Assembly: GCA_020250125.1 (NCBI GenBank)
Contig: JADCEL010000067.1
Span: forward strand, 1 to 41,735
DNA from: Rhodobacter sp.
GTDB lineage: Bacteria; Pseudomonadota; Alphaproteobacteria; Rhodobacterales; Rhodobacteraceae
Length of the DNA: 41,735 bases
Direction of reading: 5' to 3'
The position numbers were made by a program, and so were the translations under genes. The notes under the pieces were generated by a model, which searched no databases, was not told the DNA's origin, and worked only from the letters and a program-made list of their open reading frames with translations. Of the stretch, positions 16,195 through 25,113 are shown in pieces. Position 1 is the first letter of the stretch, and every line of letters begins with the position of its first letter.

Positions 16195-17294
16195 CCTCTG
16201 CCGTCGGCCCTCTTCTGGTCGGCTCGGACATCTACCGCGCCTCAAGCTATGGTCACGGGCACCCGCTGTCGATTCCGCGTGTGTCGACGGTGATGGACCT
16301 GTCCCATGCCCTGGGATGGCTGCCGGCCTCGCGGTTCCGCCGCAGCCCGCGTGCCAAGCCGGCGGCACTGGCCCTGTGGCACGACCCCGATTATCTCGCC
16401 GCCCTGCAGGCGGCCGAAGAACGCGGCGTCGCCACGCCCGAAGACCGGGCGCGCTTTCATCTGGGCACGGTGTCCAACCCGGTCTTCCCCGAGGTTTTCC
16501 GCCGTCCGGCAACCTCTGCCGGGGGCGCGATGCTGGCCGCCGAACTGCTGCGCCACGCCGGGGTCATCTATGTGCCTGCCGGTGGCACGCATCATGGCCT
16601 GCCCGGTCGCGCGAACGGGTTCTGCTATACCAACGATCCGGTGCTGGCGATGCTGGTGTTGCGGCGGGCAGGGGTCCGGCGCATCGCCTATGTCGATATC
16701 GATGCGCATCATTGCGACGGCGTGGAAGCCGCCTTTGCCGAAGACCCCGAAGCGCTGCTGATTTCCGTCCATGAAGAAGGGCGCTGGCCCTTCACCGGGC
16801 ATCTTTGCGATGACGGCTGCGGCAACTGCTTTAACCTGCCAGTGCCGCGCGGCTTCAACGACACCGAGATGCGCGCGGTGCTTGACCGGCTGATCCTGCC
16901 CCGGGTCGCGGCCTTCCGGCCCGGGGCCATCGTGCTGCAATGCGGGGCGGACGCGCTGGAAGAAGACCCCCTGTCGCGCCTGTCGCTGTCCAACAACGCG
17001 CATTGGTCCGTCGTGGCCGCGCTTCGCCCGCTCAGCCCGCGCTACCTTGTCCTTGGCGGTGGCGGTTATGACCCCTGGTCGGTGGGGCGCTGCTGGACCG
17101 GCGTCTGGGCAACGCTCTGCGAGCAGGAAATTCCGGACAGGCTTCCGGCGGCGGCGCAGGATGTCCTGCAGGCGCTGGCGCCGGGGCGCAGACCACCGGC
17201 ACGGCATATGATGACAACCCTGCGCGACGTTCCGCGCGAAGGGCCGGTCCGCCCCGAGGTCGCCGACCGGCTGGCGGCACTGGCGCGCCGATGA
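16128..17294 (+). CDS. Histone deacetylase-like amidohydrolase (AcuC family)
   Basis: Zinc hydrolase of the arginase/deacetylase fold, up to 388 residues. The family core starts at about residue 29 (LLVGSDIYRASSYG). Active-site elements: H155-H156 (GGTHHGLPG), metal ligands D192 and H194 (VDIDAHHCDG), D275 (QCGADALEEDPL) and catalytic Tyr314 (GGGGYDPWS). Relatives deacetylate lysines, polyamines or acetoin-utilisation enzymes; the substrate here is unknown. The only ATG ahead of the core is at 16128, inside the peroxidase gene, with a weak binding site. The stop overlaps the thpR start (ATGA). The polyamine-type transporter nearby makes acetylpolyamines a conceivable substrate, which is speculation. 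Confidence 0.88.
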   Translation: MGFHDKSDLGGNHLEDRAPSELTSAVGPLLVGSDIYRASSYGHGHPLSIPRVSTVMDLSHALGWLPASRFRRSPRAKPAALALWHDPDYLAALQAAEERGVATPEDRARFHLGTVSNPVFPEVFRRPATSAGGAMLAAELLRHAGVIYVPAGGTHHGLPGRANGFCYTNDPVLAMLVLRRAGVRRIAYVDIDAHHCDGVEAAFAEDPEALLISVHEEGRWPFTGHLCDDGCGNCFNLPVPRGFNDTEMRAVLDRLILPRVAAFRPGAIVLQCGADALEEDPLSRLSLSNNAHWSVVAALRPLSPRYLVLGGGGYDPWSVGRCWTGVWATLCEQEIPDRLPAAAQDVLQALAPGRRPPARHMMTTLRDVPREGPVRPEVADRLAALARR

Positions 17295-17833
17295 TCCGGG
17301 CCTTCGTTGCCGCCGACCTCGACGATGCGACGCGGTCGGCTTTGGCTGTGCAGCAGTTCCTGCTGCCGCTGCCGCGCCGGGAACCGGTAGAGACGTTGCA
17401 CCTGACGCTGACCTTTCTGGGCGAGGTGCCCGAACGCCAGCTGGAACAGGTGCACGAGGCGCTTTCGGACCTGCGCCTGCCCGCGTTTTCCCTGTCGCTG
17501 TCGGGTCTGGACATGTTCGGCGGCGACCGTCCCCGTCTGGTCTTTGCACGGGTGGTCCCGGATGCGCCGCTGCTGCGGCTTCAGCGCAAGGTGGAAGGGG
17601 CCGCGCGCCAGGCCGGCGTGCAGACCGGGGCGCGCCGCTTTGTGCCGCACATCACGCTGGGCCGCTTCCGCCCCCCGGGGCCGGAGGGGACGATGCGGCT
17701 GGAGCGCGCGGTGGTGGATCAGGGCGGATTCCGCGCCGGACCGGTGCCGGTGCGCGAGATCGTCCTGTTCGAATCGACGCGCCTGCGCGATGCCGCGCGC
17801 TACAGCGCGCTGGCGCGCTATCCGCTGGTCTGA
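17291..17833 (+). CDS. thpR: RNA 2',3'-cyclic phosphodiesterase (LigT/ThpR)
   Basis: A 180-residue 2H phosphoesterase with both HxTx motifs: H37-L-T-L in ETLHLTLTFLG and H120-I-T-L in VPHITLGRF. The family opens 2',3'-cyclic phosphates on RNA ends to 2'-phosphates in the cytoplasm. The ATG at 17291 overlaps the deacetylase stop by 4 bases (ATGA), so translation is probably coupled. The last 16 bases overlap, tail to tail, with the amidase on the other strand. Confidence 0.92.
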   Translation: MIRAFVAADLDDATRSALAVQQFLLPLPRREPVETLHLTLTFLGEVPERQLEQVHEALSDLRLPAFSLSLSGLDMFGGDRPRLVFARVVPDAPLLRLQRKVEGAARQAGVQTGARRFVPHITLGRFRPPGPEGTMRLERAVVDQGGFRAGPVPVREIVLFESTRLRDAARYSALARYPLV

Positions 17834-19242
17834 ACGCCCGGCGGCGGCCTGCGGTTCGGCCAGTCTGTGGCCCGGTGCCACGCCTGACCCAGCCGCAGAA
17901 GGCGCCGGTCACTGCCGCGCGGTCCGAAAATCTGCAGGCCGGTGGGCAGCCCCTGCGGGCCGAAACCCGCCGGGGCGGCCAGCGCGGGCAACCCCGCCAG
18001 GCTGACCGGCACCACGATCTCCATCCAGCGGTGATAAGTATCCATGGTGCGCCCGGCGATCTCGGTGGGGTAGCGCGACAGCTTGGGAAAGGGCCAGACC
18101 TGGGCCGCAGGCAGCACCAGGGCGTCATAGCGCGCGAAAAGCCCGGCCAGCGCCGTGAACCAGGCCGACCGGATCACGCTGGCCCGCTGCACAGCGGCGG
18201 CTGACAGGGCAAGACCTGCCTCGATCTCGCCAATGATTTCAGGCTTAAGCTGGGGCCGCATCGCAGCGTCCCGGTAAAGGTCCCCAAGACCGGCAACACG
18301 GGACCAGGTGCGCAGGGTGATCCACGCATCCCACAGCCGCCCGGCGGGAAAGGGCGGGCTGACAGGCTCCACCCGGCAGCCCAGATCGGCAAAGGTGCCA
18401 AGGGCCGCCTCGCAGGTTTCCAGAATGCCGGGATCGGTGGCATAGGCCCCGCCCCAGTCCCCCAGCCAGCCGATGCGCTGCCCCGCAACATCCGCGTCCA
18501 GCGCCATGGCAAACGGCTCCCAAGGGCGGGCGTGCGGATCGGCGGGCGACGGCACCGCCAGCACCTCCAGCAGCCGGGCCAGATCCTCGGGGCAGCGCGC
18601 CATCGGGCCATCCGTGGCCAGCGGGTGCAGGAATGTGTCGCCCAGCGGGTCGGACGGCACCAGTCCGACGCCGGGACGAAAGCCGTAGACGTTGCAAAAG
18701 GCGGCCGGGTTGCGCAGCGATCCCATCGCGTCGGACCCGTCCGCGACCGGCACCATCCGCGCCGCCAGCGCCGCCGCCGCCCCGCCCGATGATCCGCCCG
18801 CGCTGCGCGACGGCGCATAGGGATTGCCCGTCACCCCGTGGACCGGGTTGAAGCTGTGCGAGCCAAGGCCGAATTCGGGCACATTGGTCATGCCGATGAA
18901 AATCGCCCCCGCCGCGCGCAGCCGGCGCGGCAGCATATCATCGGCCTTTGGCACCACACCGGCAAAGCCCTGAAAGCCCGAGGTGCAGCGCAGCCCGGCC
19001 ACCGCCTGCAGGTCTTTCACGGCAAAGGGCAGGCCGTGCAGCCAGCCCCGGCGCGGCGCATCATCTGCCGCCCGCGCTTCGGCCAGCAGCAGATCAGGGT
19101 CGCGCAGGGAAACAACCGCGTTGATTTCGGGGTTCAGCGCCGCAATCTGCCCCAGAAACGCCGCCATCACGTCAGAGGGGGCCAGATCACCCGCCGCAAT
19201 GCGGCGGGACAACTCGGACGCCGACAGATTGATCACGGACAT
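17818..19242 (-). CDS. Amidase (amidase-signature family), transporter-linked
   Basis: A 474-residue Ser-cisSer-Lys amidase. The catalytic Lys is in GLPFAVKDL, the cis-Ser in DGSDAMGSLRNPA and the nucleophile Ser in SAGGSSGGAA. The GSDAMGSLRNPA form of the second motif marks a subgroup distinct from the [12 protein letters not shown] form of the other amidase in this window. It probably hydrolyses a small carboxamide or acyl-amine; substrate unknown. It is downstream of the polyamine-type transporter on the same strand, but a strong hairpin lies between, so it may be partly uncoupled from it. Its 3' end overlaps thpR by 16 bases (17818-17833). Confidence 0.9.
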   Translation of the reverse strand: MSVINLSASELSRRIAAGDLAPSDVMAAFLGQIAALNPEINAVVSLRDPDLLLAEARAADDAPRRGWLHGLPFAVKDLQAVAGLRCTSGFQGFAGVVPKADDMLPRRLRAAGAIFIGMTNVPEFGLGSHSFNPVHGVTGNPYAPSRSAGGSSGGAAAALAARMVPVADGSDAMGSLRNPAAFCNVYGFRPGVGLVPSDPLGDTFLHPLATDGPMARCPEDLARLLEVLAVPSPADPHARPWEPFAMALDADVAGQRIGWLGDWGGAYATDPGILETCEAALGTFADLGCRVEPVSPPFPAGRLWDAWITLRTWSRVAGLGDLYRDAAMRPQLKPEIIGEIEAGLALSAAAVQRASVIRSAWFTALAGLFARYDALVLPAAQVWPFPKLSRYPTEIAGRTMDTYHRWMEIVVPVSLAGLPALAAPAGFGPQGLPTGLQIFGPRGSDRRLLRLGQAWHRATDWPNRRPPPGVQTSG

Positions 19243-19283
19243 CCCGATACCGCTTCTTCTTGGCCCAAATACCCCGGGGGGGT

Positions 19284-19305
19284 GCGGGGGGGCTGGCCCC
19301 CCCGC
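19284..19305 (-). terminator. Strong GC hairpin after the binding-protein gene
   Basis: GCGGGGGGG (19284-19292) and CCCCCCCGC (19297-19305) form a perfect 9-bp stem with a 4-base loop, 36 bases past the stop of the solute-binding protein gene and upstream of the amidase start. No T-run follows on the minus strand (a C-run does), so it could act as a partial terminator or as a 3' stabiliser of the abundant binding-protein mRNA. Confidence 0.55.
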
Positions 19306-19340
19306 GTCCTGGCTTTGTCAGGGGAAAGGCCCCCCGCCGC

Positions 19341-20366
19341 TTACTTTTGCAGTTCGGTCCAGATCGCGGTCACGTATTCCGTGGCCTTGGGCGAACAGGT
19401 GGGCAGAAAGCGGCCCGCCGCGCGGAACTCTTCGGGCACCACAACCTCGGGTGCGGTCTTCATGTCTTCCGGCATGAAGGGTTCAGACCCGGCGATGCCG
19501 TTGGCATAGCGCGCAAAGCTGGAAATCATCGCGGCGTTTTCCGGGATCATGATGAAATCCAGGAACTTGTAGGCCTCATCGACATTCTGGGCGTCCTTCA
19601 GCAGGGCAACCGAATCCATGAACAGCGGATAGCCTTCTCTTGGAAAGCCAAAGACCACATCCGGGTTCGCCAGACGGATCCGCATGGAAGACCCGTTCCA
19701 GTTCACCGAAGCCGCCCAGTCGTTGTTCGACATCTTCTCGGTTGCGCCATAGTCCATCGACAGCCAGTCGGGCTTGGCGGCCAGCAGCGCGTCGCGGGCT
19801 TTCTTCAGCACTTCGGTGTCTTCGGTGCAGGGTTCGCCGCCGACAAACATGATGGCCAGGTTCACGATGTCATTCATTTCGGGAACGACGTTGATCTTGC
19901 CCTTCAGCTCGTCCGGCACCTGAAGAAAGACCGCCGATGTGTTCGGGTCGCCCTTGTAGACCGAGGTGTTCACGGCAATCCCGGTCGAACCCCACTGCCA
20001 GGGAATGGTGAACTTGCGCCCCTTGTCCCAGGGCACATCCACCCATTCGGGCGCGATGTTGCCGTGGTTGGCAAGCCTGGTCAGGTCAAGCTCCTGGATC
20101 AGCCCCTTTTCGACAAAGATCGGCACATAATTGGCCGAAGGCACGACAAGGTCGAAGCCGCTGCCACCGGCCTCGACCTTGGCCAGTGCCGTATCGTTGC
20201 TGTCGTAATCGGTGACGGTTACCTTGATGCCGGTCTCGGCCTCGAACTTCGCCAGCAGTTCGGGGCTGGTGTAGTTGCCCCAGTTGTAGAGGTTCAGCAC
20301 CCCTTCGGCGCTGGCCAGCGCGGATGTTGCCAGCAGCAGGGCGGTTGCGGTCATCAGTGTCTTCAT
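19341..20366 (-). CDS. Polyamine-type ABC transporter substrate-binding protein (PotD/PotF)
   Basis: Periplasmic type II binding protein of 341 residues. It has a signal peptide (MKTLMTATALLLATSALASA), then the typical start of the mature family, EGVLNLYNWGNYTSPELLAKF. Later segments (FDLVVPSANYVPIFVEKG, WQWGSTGIAVN, MDYGATEKMSNNDWAASVNW) match PotD/PotF/SpuD lobes with aromatic and acidic residues lining the polyamine site. The ATG at 20366 follows AAGGAG. It is the last transporter gene of the minus-strand cluster, 44 bases after the second permease gene. Putrescine, spermidine or a related amine is the likely ligand; exact specificity cannot be read. Confidence 0.88.
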   Translation of the reverse strand: MKTLMTATALLLATSALASAEGVLNLYNWGNYTSPELLAKFEAETGIKVTVTDYDSNDTALAKVEAGGSGFDLVVPSANYVPIFVEKGLIQELDLTRLANHGNIAPEWVDVPWDKGRKFTIPWQWGSTGIAVNTSVYKGDPNTSAVFLQVPDELKGKINVVPEMNDIVNLAIMFVGGEPCTEDTEVLKKARDALLAAKPDWLSMDYGATEKMSNNDWAASVNWNGSSMRIRLANPDVVFGFPREGYPLFMDSVALLKDAQNVDEAYKFLDFIMIPENAAMISSFARYANGIAGSEPFMPEDMKTAPEVVVPEEFRAAGRFLPTCSPKATEYVTAIWTELQK

Positions 20367-20410
20367 GGTCAGGCTCCTTGTTGGAAGACGGGTCGGCAGG
20401 GCAGGCGGGG

Positions 20411-21214
20411 TCAGTCCCGCCTTCTGGTCAGAAGGAAGAAGGCGGTCAGCAGAAGAACGGTCAGCACCAGCAGGGCGGTGGAGATGGCGTTGACATCCGG
20501 CGTCACCGCACGGCGGATCTGGCCCAGCATATAGGTGGGCAGCGTATCCTGTCCGCCGGATTTGACGAATTCGGTGATCACGACGTCGTCCAGCGAAATG
20601 ACAAAGGCCAGCATCGCCCCGGCGATGATGCCCGGCAGCAATATTGGAAGGGTCACCTTGCGGAAGGTCTGCCAGGGCGTGGCATAAAGGTCGGCCGCCG
20701 CTGTTTCCAGGCTCAGGTCCATCCCCTCCAGCCGCGCCCGGATCGGCAGATAGGCAAAGGGCACGCAAAAGGCCGAATGGGCCGCAATCAGATAGCCCAG
20801 GCCCTGGTAACCGGTTGTCACCTTGATGAAGCCGAAGAAGATCAGCAGCGCCACGGCGGTGACAATTTCCGGCACCATCAGCGGCTGATTGATGATCACA
20901 TAGATCAGGGTCTGACCCTTGAACGCCGCGCGGCGCGTTGTGCCCAGGGCCGCCATGGTTGCAACGGTGGTGGCAATCAGCGCGGCCGATGTCGCGATGA
21001 TCAGGGAGCGGACCGCAGCTTCCTTCACATCATCATTCGCCCAGGCGATCTGATACCAGCGCAACGAAAATCCGCCCCAGATCGCCACCGAATTGGCATC
21101 GTTGAAGGAAAAGATCACCAGCGTGAAGATCGGCAGGTACAGCACCAGGAACACCACGACGGCGATCGTGGCAAAGCCCGGAAGGCGGGTGGCGGAAAAG
21201 GCGCGCTCAGCCAT
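20411..21214 (-). CDS. ABC transporter permease (PotC-like)
   Basis: A 267-residue inner-membrane permease with about six helices and a binding-protein-dependent transport (EAA) loop (ETAAADLYATPWQTFRKVTL). The short N-terminus and opening helix (FATIAVVVFLVLYLPIFTLVIFSFN) are typical of PotC. The ATG at 21214 overlaps the potB-like stop by 8 bases, so translation is coupled. It pairs with the preceding permease to form the channel. Confidence 0.9.
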   Translation of the reverse strand: MAERAFSATRLPGFATIAVVVFLVLYLPIFTLVIFSFNDANSVAIWGGFSLRWYQIAWANDDVKEAAVRSLIIATSAALIATTVATMAALGTTRRAAFKGQTLIYVIINQPLMVPEIVTAVALLIFFGFIKVTTGYQGLGYLIAAHSAFCVPFAYLPIRARLEGMDLSLETAAADLYATPWQTFRKVTLPILLPGIIAGAMLAFVISLDDVVITEFVKSGGQDTLPTYMLGQIRRAVTPDVNAISTALLVLTVLLLTAFFLLTRRRD

Positions 21215-22115
21215 GCGGGGACCCCCGGTTGGCGGCGCGCACGTAAAACAGCAGGGCAACCGTGACGATGATCAGCAGGGTCATCGACAGGGCCGCCCCC
21301 AGCGGCCAGTTGCGGCCGGCACCGAATTGCAGCTCGATGAAATTGCCGATCATCATGTTCTTGCCCCCGCCCAGAACGCGCGGCGTGACATAGGCCCCCA
21401 GCGAGGGGACGAAGACCAGGATCGATCCCGCCACGATGCCCGGCTTGACGATGGGCAGGATCACCCGGCGCAACACCTGCCAGCGGCTGGCATAAAGGTC
21501 ATAGCCCGCTTCCAGCAGCTTCATGTCAAAGCGGTCAATGGCCGCGAACAGGGGCAAGACCATCAGCGGCAGATAGACATAAGCCATGCCGATCAGCACG
21601 GCCGTATCGGTGTAGATGATGCGCAGCGGCTCGCCGATCAGGCCGATCCGGATCAGCAGCGTGTTGATGATGCCCTCGTTGCGGATCACCTCGTTGATCG
21701 CGACGGTGCGGATCAAGAGATTGGTCCAGAACGGAATCGTGATCAGGAACAGCCACAGCGCCCGCGATTTCGGCGACCGGGTGGCGATGAACCACGCGGT
21801 GGGAAAACCCACCGCAAACGTGATGGCCGTAGTCAGCAGCGACAGTTTGACCGACCGCCAGAAAATCGACAGATGGGCATCGGCCAGTTGCAGTGTGCCG
21901 TCGAAAATGTCGCGCGTGAACAGGATGCCGCGCCAGCCGTCCAGCGAGAATTTCCAGACGACATTGCCATAATCGCCCGGCGTCAGAAAGGAATAGACCA
22001 GCACGATCAAGAGCGGCCCCGAGGCGGCAAAGCCCAGCAGCAGCAGCGCCGGCGCCGACAGGGCCCATCCTGTCCGGGTGCTGGCGGCGCGCTGGCGGTC
22101 CTCGTTCGACGGCAT
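21207..22115 (-). CDS. ABC transporter permease (PotB-like)
   Basis: A 302-residue permease with about six helices, a larger first periplasmic loop as in PotB, and the EAA loop (LLEAGYDLYASRWQVLRRVIL). The ATG at 22115 has GGGGGA upstream; a TTG two codons earlier is possible. It starts 2 bases after the ATPase gene stops. It forms the heterodimeric channel with the downstream permease. Confidence 0.9.
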   Translation of the reverse strand: MPSNEDRQRAASTRTGWALSAPALLLLGFAASGPLLIVLVYSFLTPGDYGNVVWKFSLDGWRGILFTRDIFDGTLQLADAHLSIFWRSVKLSLLTTAITFAVGFPTAWFIATRSPKSRALWLFLITIPFWTNLLIRTVAINEVIRNEGIINTLLIRIGLIGEPLRIIYTDTAVLIGMAYVYLPLMVLPLFAAIDRFDMKLLEAGYDLYASRWQVLRRVILPIVKPGIVAGSILVFVPSLGAYVTPRVLGGGKNMMIGNFIELQFGAGRNWPLGAALSMTLLIIVTVALLFYVRAANRGSPHG

Positions 22116-22117
22116 GG

Positions 22118-23188
22118 TCAATCCCCCAGAACCTGCGCCGCCCCGGGGGCAAAGCGCAGCGCCACCGCCTTGCCCTTTTCCAGCCCGGCATCACCGGTGG
22201 CCGGGCTTTGCAGCCGGGCAACAACCTCTGTCCCGTCCGAAAGGGCAAGATGGCAATGGGTATCGGTGCCGAAATAGACCCAGTCCGTAATGGTTGCGGG
22301 CAAGGCCCCCGGTTCACCCGCCCGCGTCAGCCGCACCTGTTCGGGGCGCACGGCCAGCGTCACCTTGCCTGACCGGCCTTCGCTGCCCGCCGCGTCCACC
22401 AGATCACCGCAGGACAGGCGCACCCCGCCGGTTTCGACCGCGCCGGACAGAAAGTTCGACTCTCCGATGAAAGAGGCGACAAACCGGTTCACCGGCCTTG
22501 TGTAGATGTCACGCGGCGCGCCGATCTGCTGGATCTTGCCCGCGCTCATCACCCCGATGCGGTCACTCATCGTCAGGGCTTCTTCCTGATCATGGGTCAC
22601 GAAGATGAAGGTGATCCCGGTCTCCAGCTGCAACCGCTTGAGTTCGATCTGCATTTCCTTGCGCAGCTTCAGGTCCAGCGCCGACAGCGGCTCGTCCAGC
22701 AGCAGAACCTTGGGCCGGGGCGCCAGCGCGCGGGCCAGCGCGACGCGCTGTTGCTGGCCGCCGGACAACTGGCTGGTCTTGCGCTGCGCCATCGGTCCAA
22801 GCTGCACCAGCGCCAGCATGTTTGCGGTGACGTCCGCGATTTCGGCCTTGGGGCGACCCTGCATCTCAAGCCCGAAACCGATGTTCTGCGCCACCGTCAG
22901 ATGCGGGAACAGGGCATAGCTTTGGAACACGGTGTTGACGGGGCGGCGGTTTGGCGGATCGCGGGTGATGTCCTTGCCATCCAGCAGGATTTCCCCCGAG
23001 GTCGGCGTCTCGAATCCGGCGATCAGACGCAGCAACGTGGTCTTGCCGCAGCCCGAAGGCCCCAGAAGGGTGAAAAATTCGCCCTTGCGGATGTTCACCG
23101 ACACGTCGTCAAGCGCCCGCACGGCGCTGTCGCCCTGCCCAAAGGCCTTTACAGCGTTGCGGACTTCCACCGCGACGTCTTTGTTCAC
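22118..23188 (-). CDS. Polyamine-type ABC transporter ATPase (PotA-like)
   Basis: A 356-residue cytoplasmic ATPase with Walker A (GPSGCGKT, residues 43-50), the Q-loop, signature [15 protein letters not shown], Walker B ([13 protein letters not shown]) and H-loop ([10 protein letters not shown]). A C-terminal TOBE domain follows ([14 protein letters not shown]). The N-terminus starts at a GTG (23188), with GGGGG about 7 bases upstream. It heads the potABCD-like operon; a candidate promoter lies just upstream, in the gap after amidase 2. Confidence 0.93.
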   Translation of the reverse strand: MNKDVAVEVRNAVKAFGQGDSAVRALDDVSVNIRKGEFFTLLGPSGCGKTTLLRLIAGFETPTSGEILLDGKDITRDPPNRRPVNTVFQSYALFPHLTVAQNIGFGLEMQGRPKAEIADVTANMLALVQLGPMAQRKTSQLSGGQQQRVALARALAPRPKVLLLDEPLSALDLKLRKEMQIELKRLQLETGITFIFVTHDQEEALTMSDRIGVMSAGKIQQIGAPRDIYTRPVNRFVASFIGESNFLSGAVETGGVRLSCGDLVDAAGSEGRSGKVTLAVRPEQVRLTRAGEPGALPATITDWVYFGTDTHCHLALSDGTEVVARLQSPATGDAGLEKGKAVALRFAPGAAQVLGD

Positions 23189-23214
23189 AAGCCAACCCCC
23201 GCTGCCCTGGCGTG

Positions 23215-23244
23215 ATCGTAAAGGTCGGCGTTTGGCAAATGCAA
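23215..23244 (-). promoter_or_regulatory. Candidate promoter for the potABCD-like genes
   Basis: On the minus strand, TTGCAT (23244-23239) and TACGAT (23220-23215) are 18 bases apart, and the -10 element ends 27 bases before the GTG start of the ATPase gene. It is a fair sigma-70 match in a 71-base gap after the upstream amidase. If used, transporter genes could be expressed apart from that amidase. Confidence 0.4.
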
Positions 23245-23259
23245 GCCCTTCTCACGCGC

Positions 23260-24705
23260 TCAGGCATGGATCGCAGGGCGCAGCCCGATCCAGGGGCGGG
23301 CGGCCTCGATCTCGGCGCAGAGCGCGATCAGCTCTTCATCCGCCCCGAACCGGGTGGCCAGATGCACCCCGACAGGCAGCCCCTCTGCCGTTCTGTGCAG
23401 CGGCAGCGACGCGGCCGGCTGGCCCGAGGCGTTGAAGGCCGCGCAGAAGGGCGAATAGGCGAAAACGCCGTCCGGGCCGGTGCGGAAGGCGACGTAATCT
23501 TCGGTCATATGGGAAAACCGCCCCACTTTCGCAGGCGGCTCGGCCAGGGTCGCCGTCAGCAGGATATCCCGGGGATGCCCCGTTTCGGGGTCAAAGAAGG
23601 CCGCCATTTCCCGGCCAAAGGCGTGGATTTCGCCCACCGCCTGCAGATAGCGTTCCCCCCGCAGCGTGGCGGCATGGGCAATGGCCCCGCGCCCGACGCC
23701 TTCGACTTCCCCCGCCTCCAGGGCGCGCCCGCGCAGCGCCGAATGAATGCCCAGCGCCGTGCCGCAGGCGACGATGTCGGTCCAGGCGCGCATCATGCGG
23801 GCGACGTCCGCCATTGGTCGGGCCGGTTCCACATGGTGCCCCAGGTCCGACAGCAGCCGGGCGGCCTGATGGACCGCCGCCCTGCAGTCCGCGTGAATGG
23901 GGTCCCCGGTCAGCGTCGTATCGCACAGGGCCACACGCAGGCGGCGCGGGGGGCGGCTGATGGCATCGGCATGGCCGCGCAGCAAAGGCGGCGCGCAATA
24001 GGGTGCCCCCGGATCGGCCCCTTCGCAGGCATCCAGCATGATGGCGGTGTCGCGCACCGACCGGGTCAGGAACCCGTCGATTGCCATTCCCGCCCATCCT
24101 TCGCCCGCATAGGGGCCGTCCGGCAGGCGGGCGCGGGTGGGCTTGAACCCGAACAGACCGCAGGACGAGGCCGGAATGCGCACCGACCCGCCACCATCCG
24201 AACCATGGGCAAAGGGCACGATCCCGGCCGCCACCGCCGCCCCGGCCCCGCCGGACGACCCGCCCGGGGTATGGTCCGGGTTCCACGGGTTACGGGTGGG
24301 GCCGCCGTAAACGGCGGCTTCGGTCGCAGGCCCGATGCCGCCTTCGGGCGATGTGGTGCGTCCGAAGGTGACAACGCCCGTGGCCCGCATCCGCTGGAAA
24401 ATCGCCGAATCGCGCCGGTACCGGGTATTGGCCAGCAGGCGCGAGCCGTTGTGCGACGGGAAATCGACCGCCTCGCAGCCCAGATCCTTGATCAGGAACG
24501 GCACGCCCCGGAACGGCCCGCGCGGCAGACCTTCGGCAATGGCTTTGCGCGCCGCGCCGTCCTGAACCAGCACAATGGCGTTCAGCACCGGGTTGATCCG
24601 GTCAACCGCCGCCAGGGCCGCATCCAGCAATTCTTCGGGCGACACATCGCCGCGCGCAATGTGCCGGGCCGTTTCGGTGGCATCCGCGCCATATCCCTGG
24701 GTCAT
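23260..24705 (-). CDS. Amidase (amidase-signature family)
   Basis: A 481-residue Ser-cisSer-Lys amidase. Lys is in [11 protein letters not shown], the nucleophile in [12 protein letters not shown], and the cis-Ser in [13 protein letters not shown], the canonical form. Two adjacent ATGs (24708, 24705) follow GGAGAGG; the second gives better spacing. It lies just upstream of, and in the same direction as, the polyamine-type transporter, whose far end also has an amidase. The two amidases are distant paralogues, not a recent duplication (different motif subtypes). The likely substrate is an amide imported or produced alongside the transporter; this is inference. Confidence 0.9.
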   Translation of the reverse strand: MTQGYGADATETARHIARGDVSPEELLDAALAAVDRINPVLNAIVLVQDGAARKAIAEGLPRGPFRGVPFLIKDLGCEAVDFPSHNGSRLLANTRYRRDSAIFQRMRATGVVTFGRTTSPEGGIGPATEAAVYGGPTRNPWNPDHTPGGSSGGAGAAVAAGIVPFAHGSDGGGSVRIPASSCGLFGFKPTRARLPDGPYAGEGWAGMAIDGFLTRSVRDTAIMLDACEGADPGAPYCAPPLLRGHADAISRPPRRLRVALCDTTLTGDPIHADCRAAVHQAARLLSDLGHHVEPARPMADVARMMRAWTDIVACGTALGIHSALRGRALEAGEVEGVGRGAIAHAATLRGERYLQAVGEIHAFGREMAAFFDPETGHPRDILLTATLAEPPAKVGRFSHMTEDYVAFRTGPDGVFAYSPFCAAFNASGQPAASLPLHRTAEGLPVGVHLATRFGADEELIALCAEIEAARPWIGLRPAIHA

Positions 24706-24798
24706 CATCCTCTCCGCCTTTGCGCTGCCATGCTGCGGCGGGCCGGGTGCCCGCGCGCCACCGTTCCCGCCCCTTGCGGGTCGGAAACAGGCCTTCGG

Positions 24799-25113
24799 TC
24801 AGGTCCCGCCCCGCAATGTCACCGTCTGGCGCAAGGCACCCGTCGCCCGGTCAAAGATCAGGATGCGATCATCGGCGGTCACGACCGCATACCAGTCGGG
24901 CCCCTGGGTAAAGGCCGTGGCGCGGGTGCCGTCCGGCAGGGTGATGCTGTCGGGCAGGTCAGCCGGCCGCTGCATTGCCTGCGGCATACGGGTGACAATC
25001 ACCCAGACGATGGTTATGACCCCGACAATCATCGTCAGCGTCAGGACGATCACGAGGAATTTCAGAAACCGCAGGCCGGGCGGAAGCCCTTCCGGTGCCG
25101 GAGCCGAGTTCAT
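24799..25113 (-). CDS. Small membrane protein (DUF6476-like)
   Basis: A 104-residue protein with one strong membrane helix (about residues 18-41, FLVIVLTLTMIVGVITIVWVI) and a C-terminal domain of short beta-like repeats (ITLPDGTRATAF, WYAVVTADDRILIFDRATGALRQTV). This matches the small DUF6476 proteins of Rhodobacterales as I recall them. The ATG at 25113 has GGAAGG eight bases upstream. Its start codon shares CATG with the divergent rluD gene, so the two 5' ends overlap. Function is unknown. Confidence 0.8.
   Translation of the reverse strand: MNSAPAPEGLPPGLRFLKFLVIVLTLTMIVGVITIVWVIVTRMPQAMQRPADLPDSITLPDGTRATAFTQGPDWYAVVTADDRILIFDRATGALRQTVTLRGGT

Noticed and set aside
15400..16512. 370-residue minus-strand frame over the peroxidase gene
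   Set aside because: No recognisable domain; antisense to the well-supported peroxidase and deacetylase starts.
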